Source: Rotaria sordida
Taxonomy: Eukaryota; Rotifera; Eurotatoria; Philodinida; Philodinidae
Length of the DNA stretch: 64,000 bases
Assembly (NCBI GenBank): GCA_905250125.1
Contig: CAJNOL010000312.1
Span: forward strand, 62,001 to 126,000
Reading direction: 5' to 3'
In this document: piece after piece, positions 1-11,714 of the stretch
Layout: each line of letters opens with the position of its first letter
Position numbering within the stretch: position 1 is the stretch's first letter
Notes under the pieces: model-generated
Seen by the model: only the letters and a program-made list of their open reading frames with translations
The model's database searches: none
Told to the model about the DNA's origin: nothing
Translations under genes and position numbers: made by a program

Positions 1-89
1 GACAATACTAACAATAGATTCTTAAACATACGGAAATTAGAATTGTCAATTTATGTACATATTTTGATTTTTATTTATGTTTGGAATGA

Positions 90-925
90 CTAATTAAGTA
101 TTTCATGTTTATTATAAACTGATTGTCGTTGTTGTTGTACCTAAATAGAAAAAAAAAACAAAACACCCAAATGATGATTCATTAAAAGAAAGTAAAAATT
201 GAATACTTGTTTTCTCCATTTTGATTGTTCATGCGTAACTAAATTTAAAACAGTTGATGAACGTTGTGGATTTATTTGTAAACCACTTGCAATTGGTTCA
301 CTAAATACACATTCTTGTGTTGGATTAGATAAATTAACTTCTTCATTAACTTGTCTTTGATATTGTTTTGGTTGTCGTACTGTAGTTGATGATTTTGTAT
401 TTTGATTCATTAATGGATCAAGACAAAGTAAAAATGACATATAAATAAATAATAATGATATAGCAACCATTATTATAATAACAACGACCTAGAAATGAGG
501 ACAATTGAATTATTTAACCTTCTTATTTGTTTTTGTTGAAAATTTACTTTCATTGTAGTTGTATTGCGTACTTCATAATTACAAACACATCTTTAGAAAA
601 GAGAAAAAAAAAAAAGCAAATAATTTATTTATTTAAGTCAAATTTTTAGAAAACTTTGTTTTTTTTTTTACCTTGGACAAAAACGTTGTTGAAAGCTAGG
701 TGATACTTTCATTGTACGAAAAACAACACGTTCACATGTACAATTATCTGGTGCAACAACATCAACATAAACACGACGATTTGTTTCATTTACTGATGGA
801 TCTTGTAAAACAGTAAATGATGGACAAACACATCGACATCGATAATCTTCAAATTCATCACCACAATTAACAACAAACCATAATGATAAAGAAAATATTA
901 TTAATAGAATAAAACGATTTAACAT
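90..925 (-). CDS. TMEM9: TMEM9-family endosomal/lysosomal single-pass membrane protein
   Basis: I join four exons on the minus strand: 925-672, 590-548, 488-207 and 140-90. All junctions are GT-AG and keep frame, giving 209 residues. The start chosen is the Met at 925, which begins a signal peptide (MLNRFILLIIFSLSLWFVVNCG). An upstream in-frame Met exists but sits in poly-T and low-complexity sequence. After the signal peptide comes the Cys-rich luminal domain (EDYRCRCVCPSF, NCTCERVV, CVCNYEVRNTTTMK), then a transmembrane segment (VVVIIIMVAISLLFIYMSF) followed by LCLDPL. The last exon encodes VQQQRQSVYNKHEILN, which lines up residue by residue with the C-terminal tail of animal TMEM9. TMEM9 proteins are glycoproteins of late endosomes and lysosomes linked to V-ATPase and chloride-proton exchangers. 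That function is family knowledge, not shown here. The protein is slightly longer than the human one. It lies head-to-head with the AUTS2 gene. Confidence 0.92.
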
Positions 926-1583
926 TATTTTTCCTTTTGTTTTAAACAAATATGAATCACGAAAAAAAAAAAACAACAATAACAACAAGATCTACAATAG
1001 TGTAAACAATTTTTTTTTCTTTACGGAATAAAATGTTACGCTTGAATAAGTAGAAAAATCAAGTGTAGCGTACAAGGTGATGACATTTTATATAATGATT
1101 GATTTTATCAATTGAGACTTACATTTTTCTAATGAACAGAACAAAAGGTGTCCTTTCAATAGTCGAATCTAATCATCTATCTATTTATTTATCATGAATA
1201 AATCAAATAGACTAACGAGATAGATGTCACTTTAAAGGTAAAAAAATACAATATTTTATTTAGACAATTTCAATAAAAATAATCTTTTAATGTTTATTTT
1301 CTATTAAATAAAATTCATAAATTTATTCAATCAATTATCAAATAAATCTTATTAGGGTTTCACAACAGACATTAATGGTAATATTTCAATAAGTCTGTTT
1401 CCTTGCCCTCTTCTCCCTCTCTCAACCACTCTTACACTTCATGTATTGTTATTCTCTTGAAAAAGAAAAAAAAAAAGGTTTCTATTTTGTTTTCCTTTAG
1501 ATCATGTGAACTTGTTCAAGTGATCAAGGTGATCGTTATCCTTAATAAATAATTTTTTTTTTATTTTTAATCATGACAATATA
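926..1583. promoter_or_regulatory. Divergent intergenic region between TMEM9-like and AUTS2-like genes
   Basis: The two start codons face away from each other across 658 bases, so this stretch must hold both 5' regions and may be a bidirectional promoter (inference). It is AT-rich with poly-A/T tracts. A T-rich tract ending in TTTAG at about 1490-1500 could be a splice or trans-splice acceptor for the AUTS2-like transcript. No clear TATA box was recognised. Confidence 0.35.
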
Positions 1584-4500
1584 ATGGAAGAACCATTAGA
1601 ACAAGAACATTCAATAACAAATGATGATTTAAAACCATCATCATCAACAACAACAACAAAATCATCTCGTTCAACAAAACCAACAACAACAAATGGCACA
1701 ATACGTCGTCATAAACGACGACGTCAAACAAATAGTACCCGTTCATCAAGTGATCATTCAACATCATCAAGTCGTTCATCATCATCATCATCAGCAAGTC
1801 ATTCATCACATTTATCAATTAAAAATTCAAATTTAAATGAACAAGAAATTCAAAAAACTCGTAGTTATCTAGCACAAGAACAATTACAAACAATAATTAA
1901 TAAAACAAAAACAGGAAAATATGATGTTTTGGATAGTTTTGCTTTTTTATCATTTGAAACTGATGATGATTGGCGTATTGCATTAGAACATTTTAATCAA
2001 CAACATTTACAACGAACATATACAACTAAAAAATCATATTCATTATCAGGAAAGAAAAATGGTAATAATACAGATCATATAGATGTACATTCATTACAAC
2101 GATCAACAAGTGTACCATGTAAAATTGAAGATGGACAAAGCATATCGAATAATTCAACATCAAATCCAATTGAAGAGATATCAATAGAAAAGTATGTAAT
2201 TTTTTTTTGTATTATTTTCCAATGTTGATTTTATGAAATATGAAAACAGAAAATGAGAAAAAATATTTTTGTGAATAATTGTAAAAAAAACACAATTACA
2301 TATTTTTATGCATTATTGTTGAAAATTATGACATTGTCAGATTAACAATTATTTTATAAAATACTTTTTTTTTGTCTTTGAAGTTTGTTTTAATCCATTC
2401 TTATCCATAAGATTTATATAATAATCTTCTATTAATTAAGATTTAATCAATGATATTCTTTTTGTTGTTGTTTTTTTCTTCTTTCTCTATTTTTATTAAG
2501 TAAAATTTAGTTTCATGTTCCCTTTTTTTTTTGCATAGTCATTTATTCCAAATCATTGAATTGCAAGTCGATAGTTAATGTCTTCCTTAGGTTATTGTAA
2601 AAAGAAAAACAACAATATCGAAGCCTAAAGTCATTTGTATTCTTAGGTAGACAGTTCTTAATATTAAATCTCATGATTTAATGAATCTATCATCTTATAT
2701 AAATAATTCTTTGTAAAATAGAAGAAGTTTTATCTATTTGAATTTTATTGACAAAGAAAATATTATTTATTTTAGTCATCGATCATCAATGTGGCAGAAT
2801 ACATCACCAAATAAAAATTCTAATGATCGTTCATCATCAATAACAACCATACCACCAACAACAACAATTAAAACTGAACCTATAGATCAAACAAATCGAA
2901 CAACATCTGAACATGAAGAAAATCATATTGATAATGAACAAAATCAAAATTCAATAACATCATCAGCATTATTACAAAAATCAAAAGATGATATTAAAAT
3001 TATTGAACCTAATAATGAAAAAAAACATCATCATCATCATCATCACCATCATCATAAATCACATAAACGACATAAAACTAAACATGATCTTAGTATTAAT
3101 GGTGATAGGTAAAAAAAAACAAAAAAAATAATTTATTTTAAATATTTATTTTTCAATTATTTTCTAGTAGTAATAAACATCCGACAATCACATCCATGTC
3201 CGATTTAGCTAAACAACATATCAAACATGAACCAATATCATTACCATCATCATTAAATTTTCCACCACATTTTGATCCAAAATTATTTCCTATGCCTTCA
3301 TTTACACCATTTCCTCATCCACCACCACAATCACAATCACCATTTCCTGGTTCATATGATCAATCATTAATGTTAGCTAGTCGTCTTTATAGTGGTCAAT
3401 ATCCACGTGATCTTCTAATGCCACCACCACCAAGACCACCATCACGTTCATTACAACATCCATTTTCATTAAAAGATAATATATCTGATACAACAATGGA
3501 AAAAATGTTTGAAAAATATTATCCAGGTGTATTACCAAGTTATTTAGCTGCTGCTGCATCAGCAGCTGCTGCTGTATCATCAAATAGTAATTCACCTGTA
3601 TCATCATTAAATGTTAAAATGCACGGTACATCACCAAATGGTCCTGATCATCCATTATGGTCACATCGTGAATCATTACAAAGACAATATTTATCAACAA
3701 CAAATAAACAATCATCAACAAAATCACCATTATTTGATACAAATACAAAATTATCATCAAATCATTCAAGTACATCACCTATAGATAATAATCATCACCA
3801 TCATCATCATCGTCGTCACAGTTCATCAACATCAAATACTGATATATCAAATTCAACAACACCATCAAATCATCCACTTTATTTAGCACCTGTTATTGTT
3901 ACTGAATTTCATCAGGTTAGAATTATAAAAAATTAAATAAAAAAAAAAAAAATTTTTGTTTTTTTTGTATTTCTTTATTTTAGCATCAACATAATCATAA
4001 TCATACACATGAACATAAATTAAATATAACAACAAAAGATGATAGACAATTATCACCAAGATCTAAAACACCATCGTTATCAAATGAAAATAAAAAGATG
4101 AAAACAAGCTTTTCCGTTACAGACATGTTTATTGATAAAACATCACCTGTTATTAAACATTCACAGCAACAACAACAACAACAAGGTTTTCTTTCTGTTA
4201 TTAATAACAAAAAAGATACAAATCAAACATCATCAATACAATTAAAAAAACCATCAAATGGTAAATGGTCAACAGCACATATACATATTGCATGGATGAT
4301 ATTTAATCATGAACAACGACAACGTGAAAAATTAAATCTTAATCAAGCAAATAAAATTCGACCACCATCTCAATCAACACTTTTACCACCACCATTACCA
4401 TTAAATGATAATAATAATGATTTATCATTATTACGTCCACCACCACCACCACCACCACCACCACCATCAACATTTCCATTTCCATTTCCATTTGATATAA

Positions 4501-5298
4501 ATAATTCACAACAAAATTCTTTATTACGATCAACATCAACAGCAAAATTACCACGACCAACAGTATCATCATCATCATCATCATCAACACCATCATCAAT
4601 TAAAACATCAACTATAAAACGTGAACAAAAAATACCATTTATTGATGAACGTATACGACATACACCACCATCACCATTATCACGACCAACATCATCATCA
4701 AATTTTCTTCCATCATCACCATCACATCGAATGAAGGTAAACAAAAGAAAAACAAAAATGTTTTTTTTTAATTAATTAATTAATTATTTAAATTTTTTCT
4801 TTTTAATAGATGGATTTTCCATCACTATTATTACCACCACCACCGCCATCACAACATCAATTATCAACATTTTCTTTAAATGATGATCGAAAACGTTTTT
4901 TAACACAACATACAGATCTTTTATCACCATTTGGTGGTCCGCCACCACCACCATCACCATTTTTATCAACATTTTTTCCAATGGGCGCACCGCCAATGCC
5001 ACCACCACATATACCTTCATCATCATCTCGTCGTAGTGGTATAAACAGTGATTCACCAAAATCATCATTATTTCCTCCACCAATTGATTTTATTCGATCA
5101 CCTTTATTACCATCGGGATTTCCTTTACCAAATAATCATCTTGAATCTGATCGTTATCGTTTTATACTTGAACAACATGCACGTGAACGAGATATACAAT
5201 ATGCAATGATGGCAGCAGCAGCATCAGGTAATGCACCGCCACCACCGCTTTTTACCGATCCAAATTCATCGGCACTGTTTAAACATTATTCAAATTGA
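1584..5298 (+). CDS. AUTS2: AUTS2/FBRSL1-family nuclear protein
   Basis: Five exons join in frame: 1584-2191, 2776-3108, 3168-3915, 3984-4736 and 4810-5298, giving about 976 residues. The diagnostic stretch is in exon 4, around residue 655: NGKWSTAHIHIAWMIFNHEQ, which matches the conserved GKW..HVHIAW.I..HQ segment of AUTS2-domain proteins. LASRLYSGQYPRDLL in exon 3 and the C-terminal ESDRYRFILEQHARERD also fit the family. The rest is low complexity: Ser/Thr-rich N-terminus with basic RRHKRRR, a ten-His run (about 3028-3057), a second His run (about 3790-3810), poly-Ala, a long poly-Pro run (about 4435-4467) and Pro-rich tails. In vertebrates AUTS2 acts in a non-canonical PRC1 complex that activates neuronal genes and also in cytoskeletal regulation; a rotifer role is inference. 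Extra exons inside the 584-base first intron cannot be excluded. Confidence 0.85.
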
Positions 5299-6298
5299 AT
5301 TTTTTCTTTTCTTTTTTCTTTTTTGTTTTGTTTTATATATATATCTATCATGACTTGTTTTTTTTCTCTTTTTTTTCTGTCAGACGAATTCTTGATCTCT
5401 CTGTCTCTGTCTTATTTACTTCACGGATCCATGACGCAACTTATTTTTGTTTATTATTTTGCATCAACAGTGTCTTCTTCATATCTCTTTCTTTCCCTTT
5501 CTCTCTCTCTCTCTTTCTCTTGTTTTTATTCTCGACTTATGAGTGCGTGTGTGTGTCAATTTCATTTTCGTAGAAGAAAAAAAGCAAAATAAATCTTAAT
5601 TGTTTTTTTTCTCTCTTATCTGTATTCATTGGAATTCTATTCTTATTTGGGATATTTACTTCTTACTCTACTTTAATACTCACAATCGTGTTATATATAT
5701 ATGAAATTTTTTCATATGAGTTTGTGTGTGTGTGCGCGTTTGTATATGTAAATAATCTATGTGTGTATGTTTACAATTTGACAAACAACGCCAAAAATAT
5801 ACTCTCAATGAATGCTATAATAATAATATATTTATGATCAATTGTTCGAGTAGAGAAGTAAAAAAAAAAAAAAAAGAACTATCTTGTTATTTTAATTGTA
5901 AGAATTCTTATCAAGAAAGAAAAAAGTGGTATTATGTTTATTGAAGAATATGAATAATAATGTTAATAATGCCTTCTAGAAGAACATGTCGATAATAATT
6001 CTTGTCGTTTTTTCCTCTTCTTCTTCTTCTTCTTCTTCTCCTATCTTGTTTACAATGATTAAGTTGTCTTTTTGATGTTATTACGCAGGAGGATACTCGA
6101 TGATTCTAAGCTTAAAAGAAAAATAACAAAGCAGTTATCATGTATCATCATTCTTCTCGATAATTCTCATCGTCATATATAACGAATAAAAAAAATTACG
6201 TACAAGCGATATCGACTCGTTCTATGGATGAATATAAATAGGCCTAGAAAAAACGTCTTTCTAACAGACAGAATAATAATAATAATAATAATACAATC
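5299..6298. other. Intergenic: AUTS2 3' region and promoter of the small secreted gene
   Basis: The first half is T- and CT-rich (a CT run near 5500-5520 and TG repeats near 5547 and 5722), consistent with the 3' UTR and downstream sequence of the AUTS2-like gene. A (TTC)n run lies near 6018-6040. The second half leads into the TATA box at 6233. The short reading frames here are low-complexity pyrimidine tracts and I do not consider them genes. Confidence 0.5.
6233..6240 (+). promoter_or_regulatory. TATA box of the small secreted protein gene
   Basis: TATAAATA lies 59 bases upstream of the start codon at 6299, with GGCC just after it, at a spacing that fits a short 5' leader. This is the clearest core promoter in the window and suggests a regulated or tissue-restricted transcript rather than a broad housekeeping promoter (inference). 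Confidence 0.6.
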
Positions 6299-6910
6299 AT
6301 GAAGCTTATACTCGTCTTCGCTTTTTTGGCTCTTATTTGTATGGCTCGAACAGCACCGACGGTAAAATTTAATAAAAAATTCTTTTATTTTAATAATCTT
6401 ATTGATTTATTTCAAAAATAATAGCCATCATCAACATCACGTGTACTTATTTTACCTGATTATCATGAAGAAAACGACCATGAAGATAAAACTCATACAA
6501 ATATTGACAATAATCATGATGAGGAGGAGGATGAAGATGAACATCCATCAACAACAACAACTATTCGTTCAACTCCTGGATTTCCATCAAGAAATCCTGA
6601 TTTAATACCAACGCGACGACCAATACGAGTAAATATTAAAAAAAGATAAAATATTTAATAGGTTGTTTCGTTTTTTATTATTATCTAGACTCAACGTACA
6701 TCATCAATACAAACAACATCTACTTTTGGTGTTGATGATGATGATATAGAAACTATTGATGAATATAACGGCGATTATAGACATTTTCAAGATCTTCGTA
6801 AATATCTCCAACAAATAATTGAAGAATTTAGAAAAATGGTTCGAAAAATAATGGGTTCTGATTTTGGTGATACATCACAACAGAATTCAATCAATCAATA
6901 TGATCATTAA
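6299..6910 (+). CDS. Small secreted acidic protein, unknown function
   Basis: Three exons (6299-6361, 6425-6628, 6689-6910) join in frame, all at phase 0 with GT-AG ends, to give 162 residues. The first exon is a textbook signal peptide (MKLILVFAFLALICMARTAPT). The mature part has a very acidic segment (HDEEEDEDEH), a Thr-rich segment (STTTTIRSTPG), a basic patch (PTRRPIR), a second acidic segment (VDDDDIETIDEY) and a short amphipathic helix-like stretch (FQDLRKYLQQIIEEFRKMVRKIM). There is no Cys after the signal peptide. Possible dibasic cleavage sites (RR, RK) would allow a propeptide or neuropeptide-like precursor, but nothing decides this. A polyadenylation signal AATAAA follows at 6920. 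I do not recognise the family. Confidence 0.75.
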
Positions 6911-8184
6911 AAATAATTCAATAAATTTATTTACTAAATATAACAATTCTTTCTCTTTTGTTAGTTATTTTTAGATACTTCATTAGCAAAAAAAAAAAAC
7001 AATTTGTATATAGTTGTTATACATTATTTGCATGATATAATCTACTCGTATTTTGTTTTGCTTGATTTAAATATAAATATTTTATTATTCTAGAAAGAAA
7101 AAAAGAAGTTTAATCAAGCATATCTTCTTAACAAAGAATATATTATTTCGTACAAATAAAAAAAGAATTATAAATAGTTTATACGATCAAAGTATCTTTC
7201 TATATGGGACTATCCCAGAAGATAAATATTTCCCTTGTCTTATTTAAGTGTACAACTTAACATTGAGTTCTAAAAATCTTCAGACATATATGAAGAATGA
7301 CACACGCACATAGAAAGTTACTTGTTTCTTTACTTATCGTCTCTTACTATTTATTTATTTATTGATTAATAATAAATATTGTCGTTTGTTATTGTCTAAC
7401 GCATATGTAAAAAAAAAAAAAGGCAAAAGAATTCAAAATCAGAAATATTTTTCAATTAGCATAAGTTTTTTTGTCTCATTAATTCTATACGTCTATATCT
7501 GATAATATATTATTAATTATTAATATTTTTGATTATTCTTATTATTTATTTTTATGTCTATGATAAAAAAAAAAGCAGAATACTTTTTATGAATCATCGA
7601 TTTTTTGAGTATTTTCCTTTGATATAGAACAAGAACTTTGTACTCGGATACTTCTATCATCTTGGGTCATGAAGATCTTATCCTTTCCTCTCGTGATTAA
7701 TTTGTCAACATTTATTATATCTTTCGTTGACATATGAAAAAGTTTGTATCAATCAAATATTTGATGTAAATATCGGTTTTCAATTATATAATTAGATATA
7801 AAAAGAAAAGAAAAAAAAAAAGATTAATTCGATTGATGATTATTATAGATGAAATACATAAATTTGTCTTTTCATTCAAGTGAAAACAATTAACATTTAT
7901 ATATTGTCACATGCCATTTGATTTAATAAATATTCTCAATAAATTTTATATTGCCGCATGTAAATAACTTCTTGACATTTTTCTTTTGCAAATTTTCGGG
8001 TTTTTTTTCCTTATTTCAATAGTGACATACACAACAATTTTTTCTTTTTCTATTCAAGCCAGTCTATATATTTATCTTCGAAATAAAATAGTAAAAAAAT
8101 AAAACATACAATTTATTTTAAATAGATTGATTATCGATCAAGAAAGATAAGTATCAATTTGACAATACAAAACAAAAACGAATA
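6911..8184. other. Intergenic, no gene recognised
   Basis: AT-rich sequence with poly-A tracts. Apart from the AATAAA at 6920 for the preceding gene I find no open exon, RNA gene or repeat. A pyrimidine-poor TAG before 8126 could serve as a splice acceptor for the 5' leader of the next gene. Confidence 0.45.
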
Positions 8185-8448
8185 ATGTCCTTAGAAACTC
8201 AACGACGATTAATATTATCTGAATGGCGAAAAGTTTTAGTTAGTCAAACATCATATCCACTTATGTATACAATTGAACGATTACCACAATCTAAAGAAGA
8301 ATTACAATGTTTTTCAACAAAATATGCTATTATTAAAATTCCATTAGGTAGTCGAATTATAACAAAATGGCAAGAACAAGTACGTCCAATAGACAACGAC
8401 AATGATCAATGGTATGTCGTTCGTGAATGGACTGAAGCAGAAATGTAA
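8185..8448 (+). CDS. Small intronless protein of 87 residues, unknown function
   Basis: A single open frame with the codon habits of the neighbouring real genes (TTA, ACA, CGA, AAA). The protein starts MSLETQRRLILSEWRKVL, is cytosolic-looking with no signal or membrane segment, and is rich in Trp for its size (EWRKVL, TKWQEQV, QWYVVREWTEAEM), suggesting a small folded domain. No family is recognised. No neighbouring exon with matching frame was found, so I treat it as a complete gene, but it could be the last exon of a longer gene starting in 6911-8184. Confidence 0.6.
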   Translation: MSLETQRRLILSEWRKVLVSQTSYPLMYTIERLPQSKEELQCFSTKYAIIKIPLGSRIITKWQEQVRPIDNDNDQWYVVREWTEAEM

Positions 8449-9034
8449 CAAAAAACTTTATACTTGTTTCTTTTTTTTTTATTTTTTGAAGAAATATATA
8501 TCTATGAATATTAGTATAGATGAATAAAATAAAGACAAAACATATATGAACGAAACTCACACAAAATCTTTTTATGTCAAGAAAATTCATTGTAGTATAA
8601 TTTTCTAATGATATTCTTGAAAAAAGATAACAAAAATGTTAAACTAACGTAATAAATATTCTAATCAGGCGCGAAGGTTAAGACTCAGTATGTAGTGCAA
8701 TCGAAAAAAAAAATGCATGATAACATTCATATTGATTGATATGAATAAAAGTGGTGGCCCAGTTTTTTTTTATAGTTTTTTATACCCATTCGTTCTGTTG
8801 ATTGAACGCTATGAGACAATATTAATGGTCATGCATCGATGCCTTACCTTACCCGGGTGATTTAGTTTTTTTTGCCCGGAAGAAAGACTCTTTATATATG
8901 AAGGAGACAATCTGTATGAACATAAAAAATGTACTTGAAATATGACTGTGCTATATTTAGTATATGAACAGTAGTATACGACGATAAACGAAATAATTCG
9001 ATATTATTTGGAATAAAAGAAAAAGAAAAGAAAT
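8449..9034. other. Intergenic, likely promoter of the Pro-rich protein gene
   Basis: Contains a stretch with more GC than its surroundings around 8660-8880 (including GGTGGCCC, CCCGGGTGA and GCCCGG) and a TATATA-like element at about 8893-8899, some 140 bases before the proposed start at 9035. No coding signal. Confidence 0.35.
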
Positions 9035-11714
9035 ATGGCTACGTAAGTTAATGATAATCCTTATTAAAGATGTTAACTAATGTCTTTTTGTAAATATTTG
9101 GTTTTTAAAGATTTTCTTAATTTTATTAAAAATATTGTCATTGAATATAACAAAACAAAACCGTTATTTAATGAATGTAATATTCATTGACTCGATGTCT
9201 ATAAATTTGACATATATACGAAGAATGTTAATTACTTAATTAACTAGACAATAAATTTCAATTATTCAATATCTACAAAAAAGAAAACAACTAATTGTCA
9301 AATTCTCATACTAATTTTATTGAAAGAATATCTGTACGCTTTCTAAACATCTGATTTATACTGTTTTATAGAATGTCTTCCAACGCGTATCAGTCTTATC
9401 ATGAAAAAAACCGTTGCAATTATTAGAATACTTTTAGTCCTTCGTCTTTTTTCTCTATGTATAGTTGTTATAAGTTGAAATGACAAGCAGTTACAATCAC
9501 AATTATCTACAAGGATTTTTTTTCCGGCAAGGTCTTTTACTTGTGTATATTTGTTAATTTACATCATTATAAAATTAAAAAGTATATTATTGAATAGTTT
9601 ACAAATAAAAAAGAAACATTGAGATTTTAGTCAATGAAAAGAAATATGAATCATTTCAAAAAGAATTAAAAAAAAACAAAAAAAAAAAAGTTTTATAAAT
9701 TTCTATACAATTATTTTAAAGAAAAACAGTAACATAACTGGTGTTCAATATATAGTTGTCCTTGCCATTATTTCATGATATATAGTTCCGCAAGACTGAT
9801 TTTTGTCTACTGTCGTTGTCATTATCAATGTCTGCCTTTTTTCTTCCCTTCATATGCAGAAAATCACAAACATAAATTGTAAATCGACTCTTGTATATCT
9901 TTTTTGTTTTTATTCACTCATCCACATAACATATTATTTCGATACTTGTATATTCTTTGTCTCTTCTTTTTTTTTTTTTGCTACTTTTAGGGGTCGTGAT
10001 TATAATAAAATCAAAGATAATACAGATCGAGAAGTCACTCCAACTTGTGTAAAAGATCCTATTCAAATTCATCGAATTCTTTCAGAAGTTGGCTTAAATT
10101 CAAGTGGTTTTATTCTTAGTCCAACACCAGAAAACAATCCATTACAGGAAACGATATCAAATCATACATCAGCTTTTTCTAGTTATCCTTCACAACAAAC
10201 ACAAAACAATCAACATCCCTTACAACCTCAATCACAAACCTTATTATCAACAGGTCGACCACCTGCATACGTACAACAACCTCCACCTCCGCCACCAACA
10301 TTACGATCTCTTACAAATCAATCATCTTCAGCTGCAAACGAACAAGTTCATTCGACATCGAATAAACAACAGTTAGGTCCACCACCACCATCATCATCAC
10401 AACCATCTCAAATATTACCATCATTTTTTAATCGCGGTACAACGAATACACAAAATCTAACTTCGCAATTGCCAGACGATATGCCTCATCACGCTTTTTC
10501 ACCACGACGATTACCTCCTTCACCACTAGATTGTGATTCGAATCATCATGATTCGAACTTATCAGTCGAACATTATTTACGTGAAATTAATTGTCAAGAT
10601 ATTCCACCTGTTAAAGTCGTTAAACCAAATAAACAAAATATTGTCTATCGAAAAGAAATTCGTATCCGTTATTTACAACCACCAACACCACCACCGCCAG
10701 CACCAATTATTATTCGTGAAAAACGTATACCACCTGCTCCACCTGAATCAGTATTGTTTTACTTTTATTCATTTTTTGTTGTTTTTTCTCTAATTTATTA
10801 ATTCTATTGTTTTCTATATTTATAGCCACTTCTTATTCGTGAACGAAAACCAGAAGCATGTACACCACCACCATTAACTGTTCGTGAACGCCCACCAACA
10901 CCACCTCCACCACTTGAGTAAAGAAAAAATAAAATAAAATGTATTTTTTTACTTATTATGTATCATTCTCATTTGTTTTTTCTTTCATATCATTAGACCT
11001 TATATTATTGATAAAAGGTTACCACCACCACCTCCTCAACCACGTCAAATTATCGTTGAACGTTTACCAACTCCACCACCAAAACCTCGTACAGTTATAT
11101 TTGAAAAATGGTTACCCTATAAAAAATTAAAACGTCCTGTTCTATTACAAAAAGCTCCACCACCTGACCCTATTAAACCAACACGTAATGTTATTATTGA
11201 ATATGAGCCATTAAAAGCTTTTACAGTTCGACGTGTTATTGAAGAAGGTGTTTTTCGTGTTGATCCACATAAATATTCAAGTTATAATGCACAATCTCAT
11301 AGTGGTTGTGGTGATATACGTATTGTTGAACGTATTGAAGATTTACCACCACCAAGTGAACAATTAAGACGTGTTTTAAATGAATATGAGCACTCAAATT
11401 CATCACATATACATTGTTATGATCATCATTCTCATCGAAAATCACCTGAGCATATTCCATCATCTATTCAACATATATTAGCTGGTGGACGACCAACTTC
11501 TCATATGGATCAATTAATAAATGTATCACGTTCATCAAGTATACCAGCTCATAGACAAGAACGAGTTTTATCAACAGGTTATGATTCAGCAATACAAAGT
11601 CCAACTATTGTACCACTTCGACGTTCAAATTCAAAACATTGTCATCAATCATCACAACAAAAACTTGCATCTCATGATAGTCCTACAGAATCTTATATTA
11701 ATGACGTTTATTAA
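9035..11714 (+). CDS. Pro-rich protein with repeated I-I-x-E-R-x-P-x-P-P-P units
   Basis: Exons 9035-9042, 9991-10750, 10826-10917 and 10997-11714 join in frame to 525 residues. The first exon is only MAT before a 948-base intron, so the start is the weak point. Residues about 3-190 are Ser/Gln/Pro-rich and disordered. The middle holds at least eight related units: IRIRYLQPPTPP, IIIREKRIPPAPP, LLIRERKPEACTPP, LTVRERPPTPPP, YIIDKRLPPPPP, QIIVERLPTPPP, TVIFEKWLPYKK and NVIIEYEPLKA. The C-terminal part is folded-looking (RRVIEEGVFRVDPHKYSSYNA) then His/Ser-rich, ending TESYINDVY. Alternating beta-like and Pro segments recall cytoskeletal proteins such as alveolins or articulins, but I cannot assign it to a family. 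A polyadenylation signal is at 11946. Confidence 0.75.
9043..9990 (+). other. Long first intron (948 bases) of the Pro-rich protein gene
   Basis: Starts GTAAGT, ends CTTTTAG after a T-rich tract. No repeat or exon recognised. A longer open frame that runs upstream of 9991 (from about 9803) is T-rich non-coding sequence, not protein-like. Confidence 0.5.

Noticed and set aside
1567..1818. Antisense open frame over AUTS2 exon 1, rich in Met and Leu
   Set aside because: It is the shadow of Ser/Asp codon runs on the plus strand and has no independent signal.
4339..4744. Two antisense frames rich in Val, Met, Asp and Gly
   Set aside because: They mirror the CCA and TCA codon runs of the AUTS2-like gene.
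5295..5592. Phe/Leu/Ser-rich frames after the AUTS2 stop codon
   Set aside because: Pure pyrimidine-tract translation in a 3' UTR, no splice or start context.
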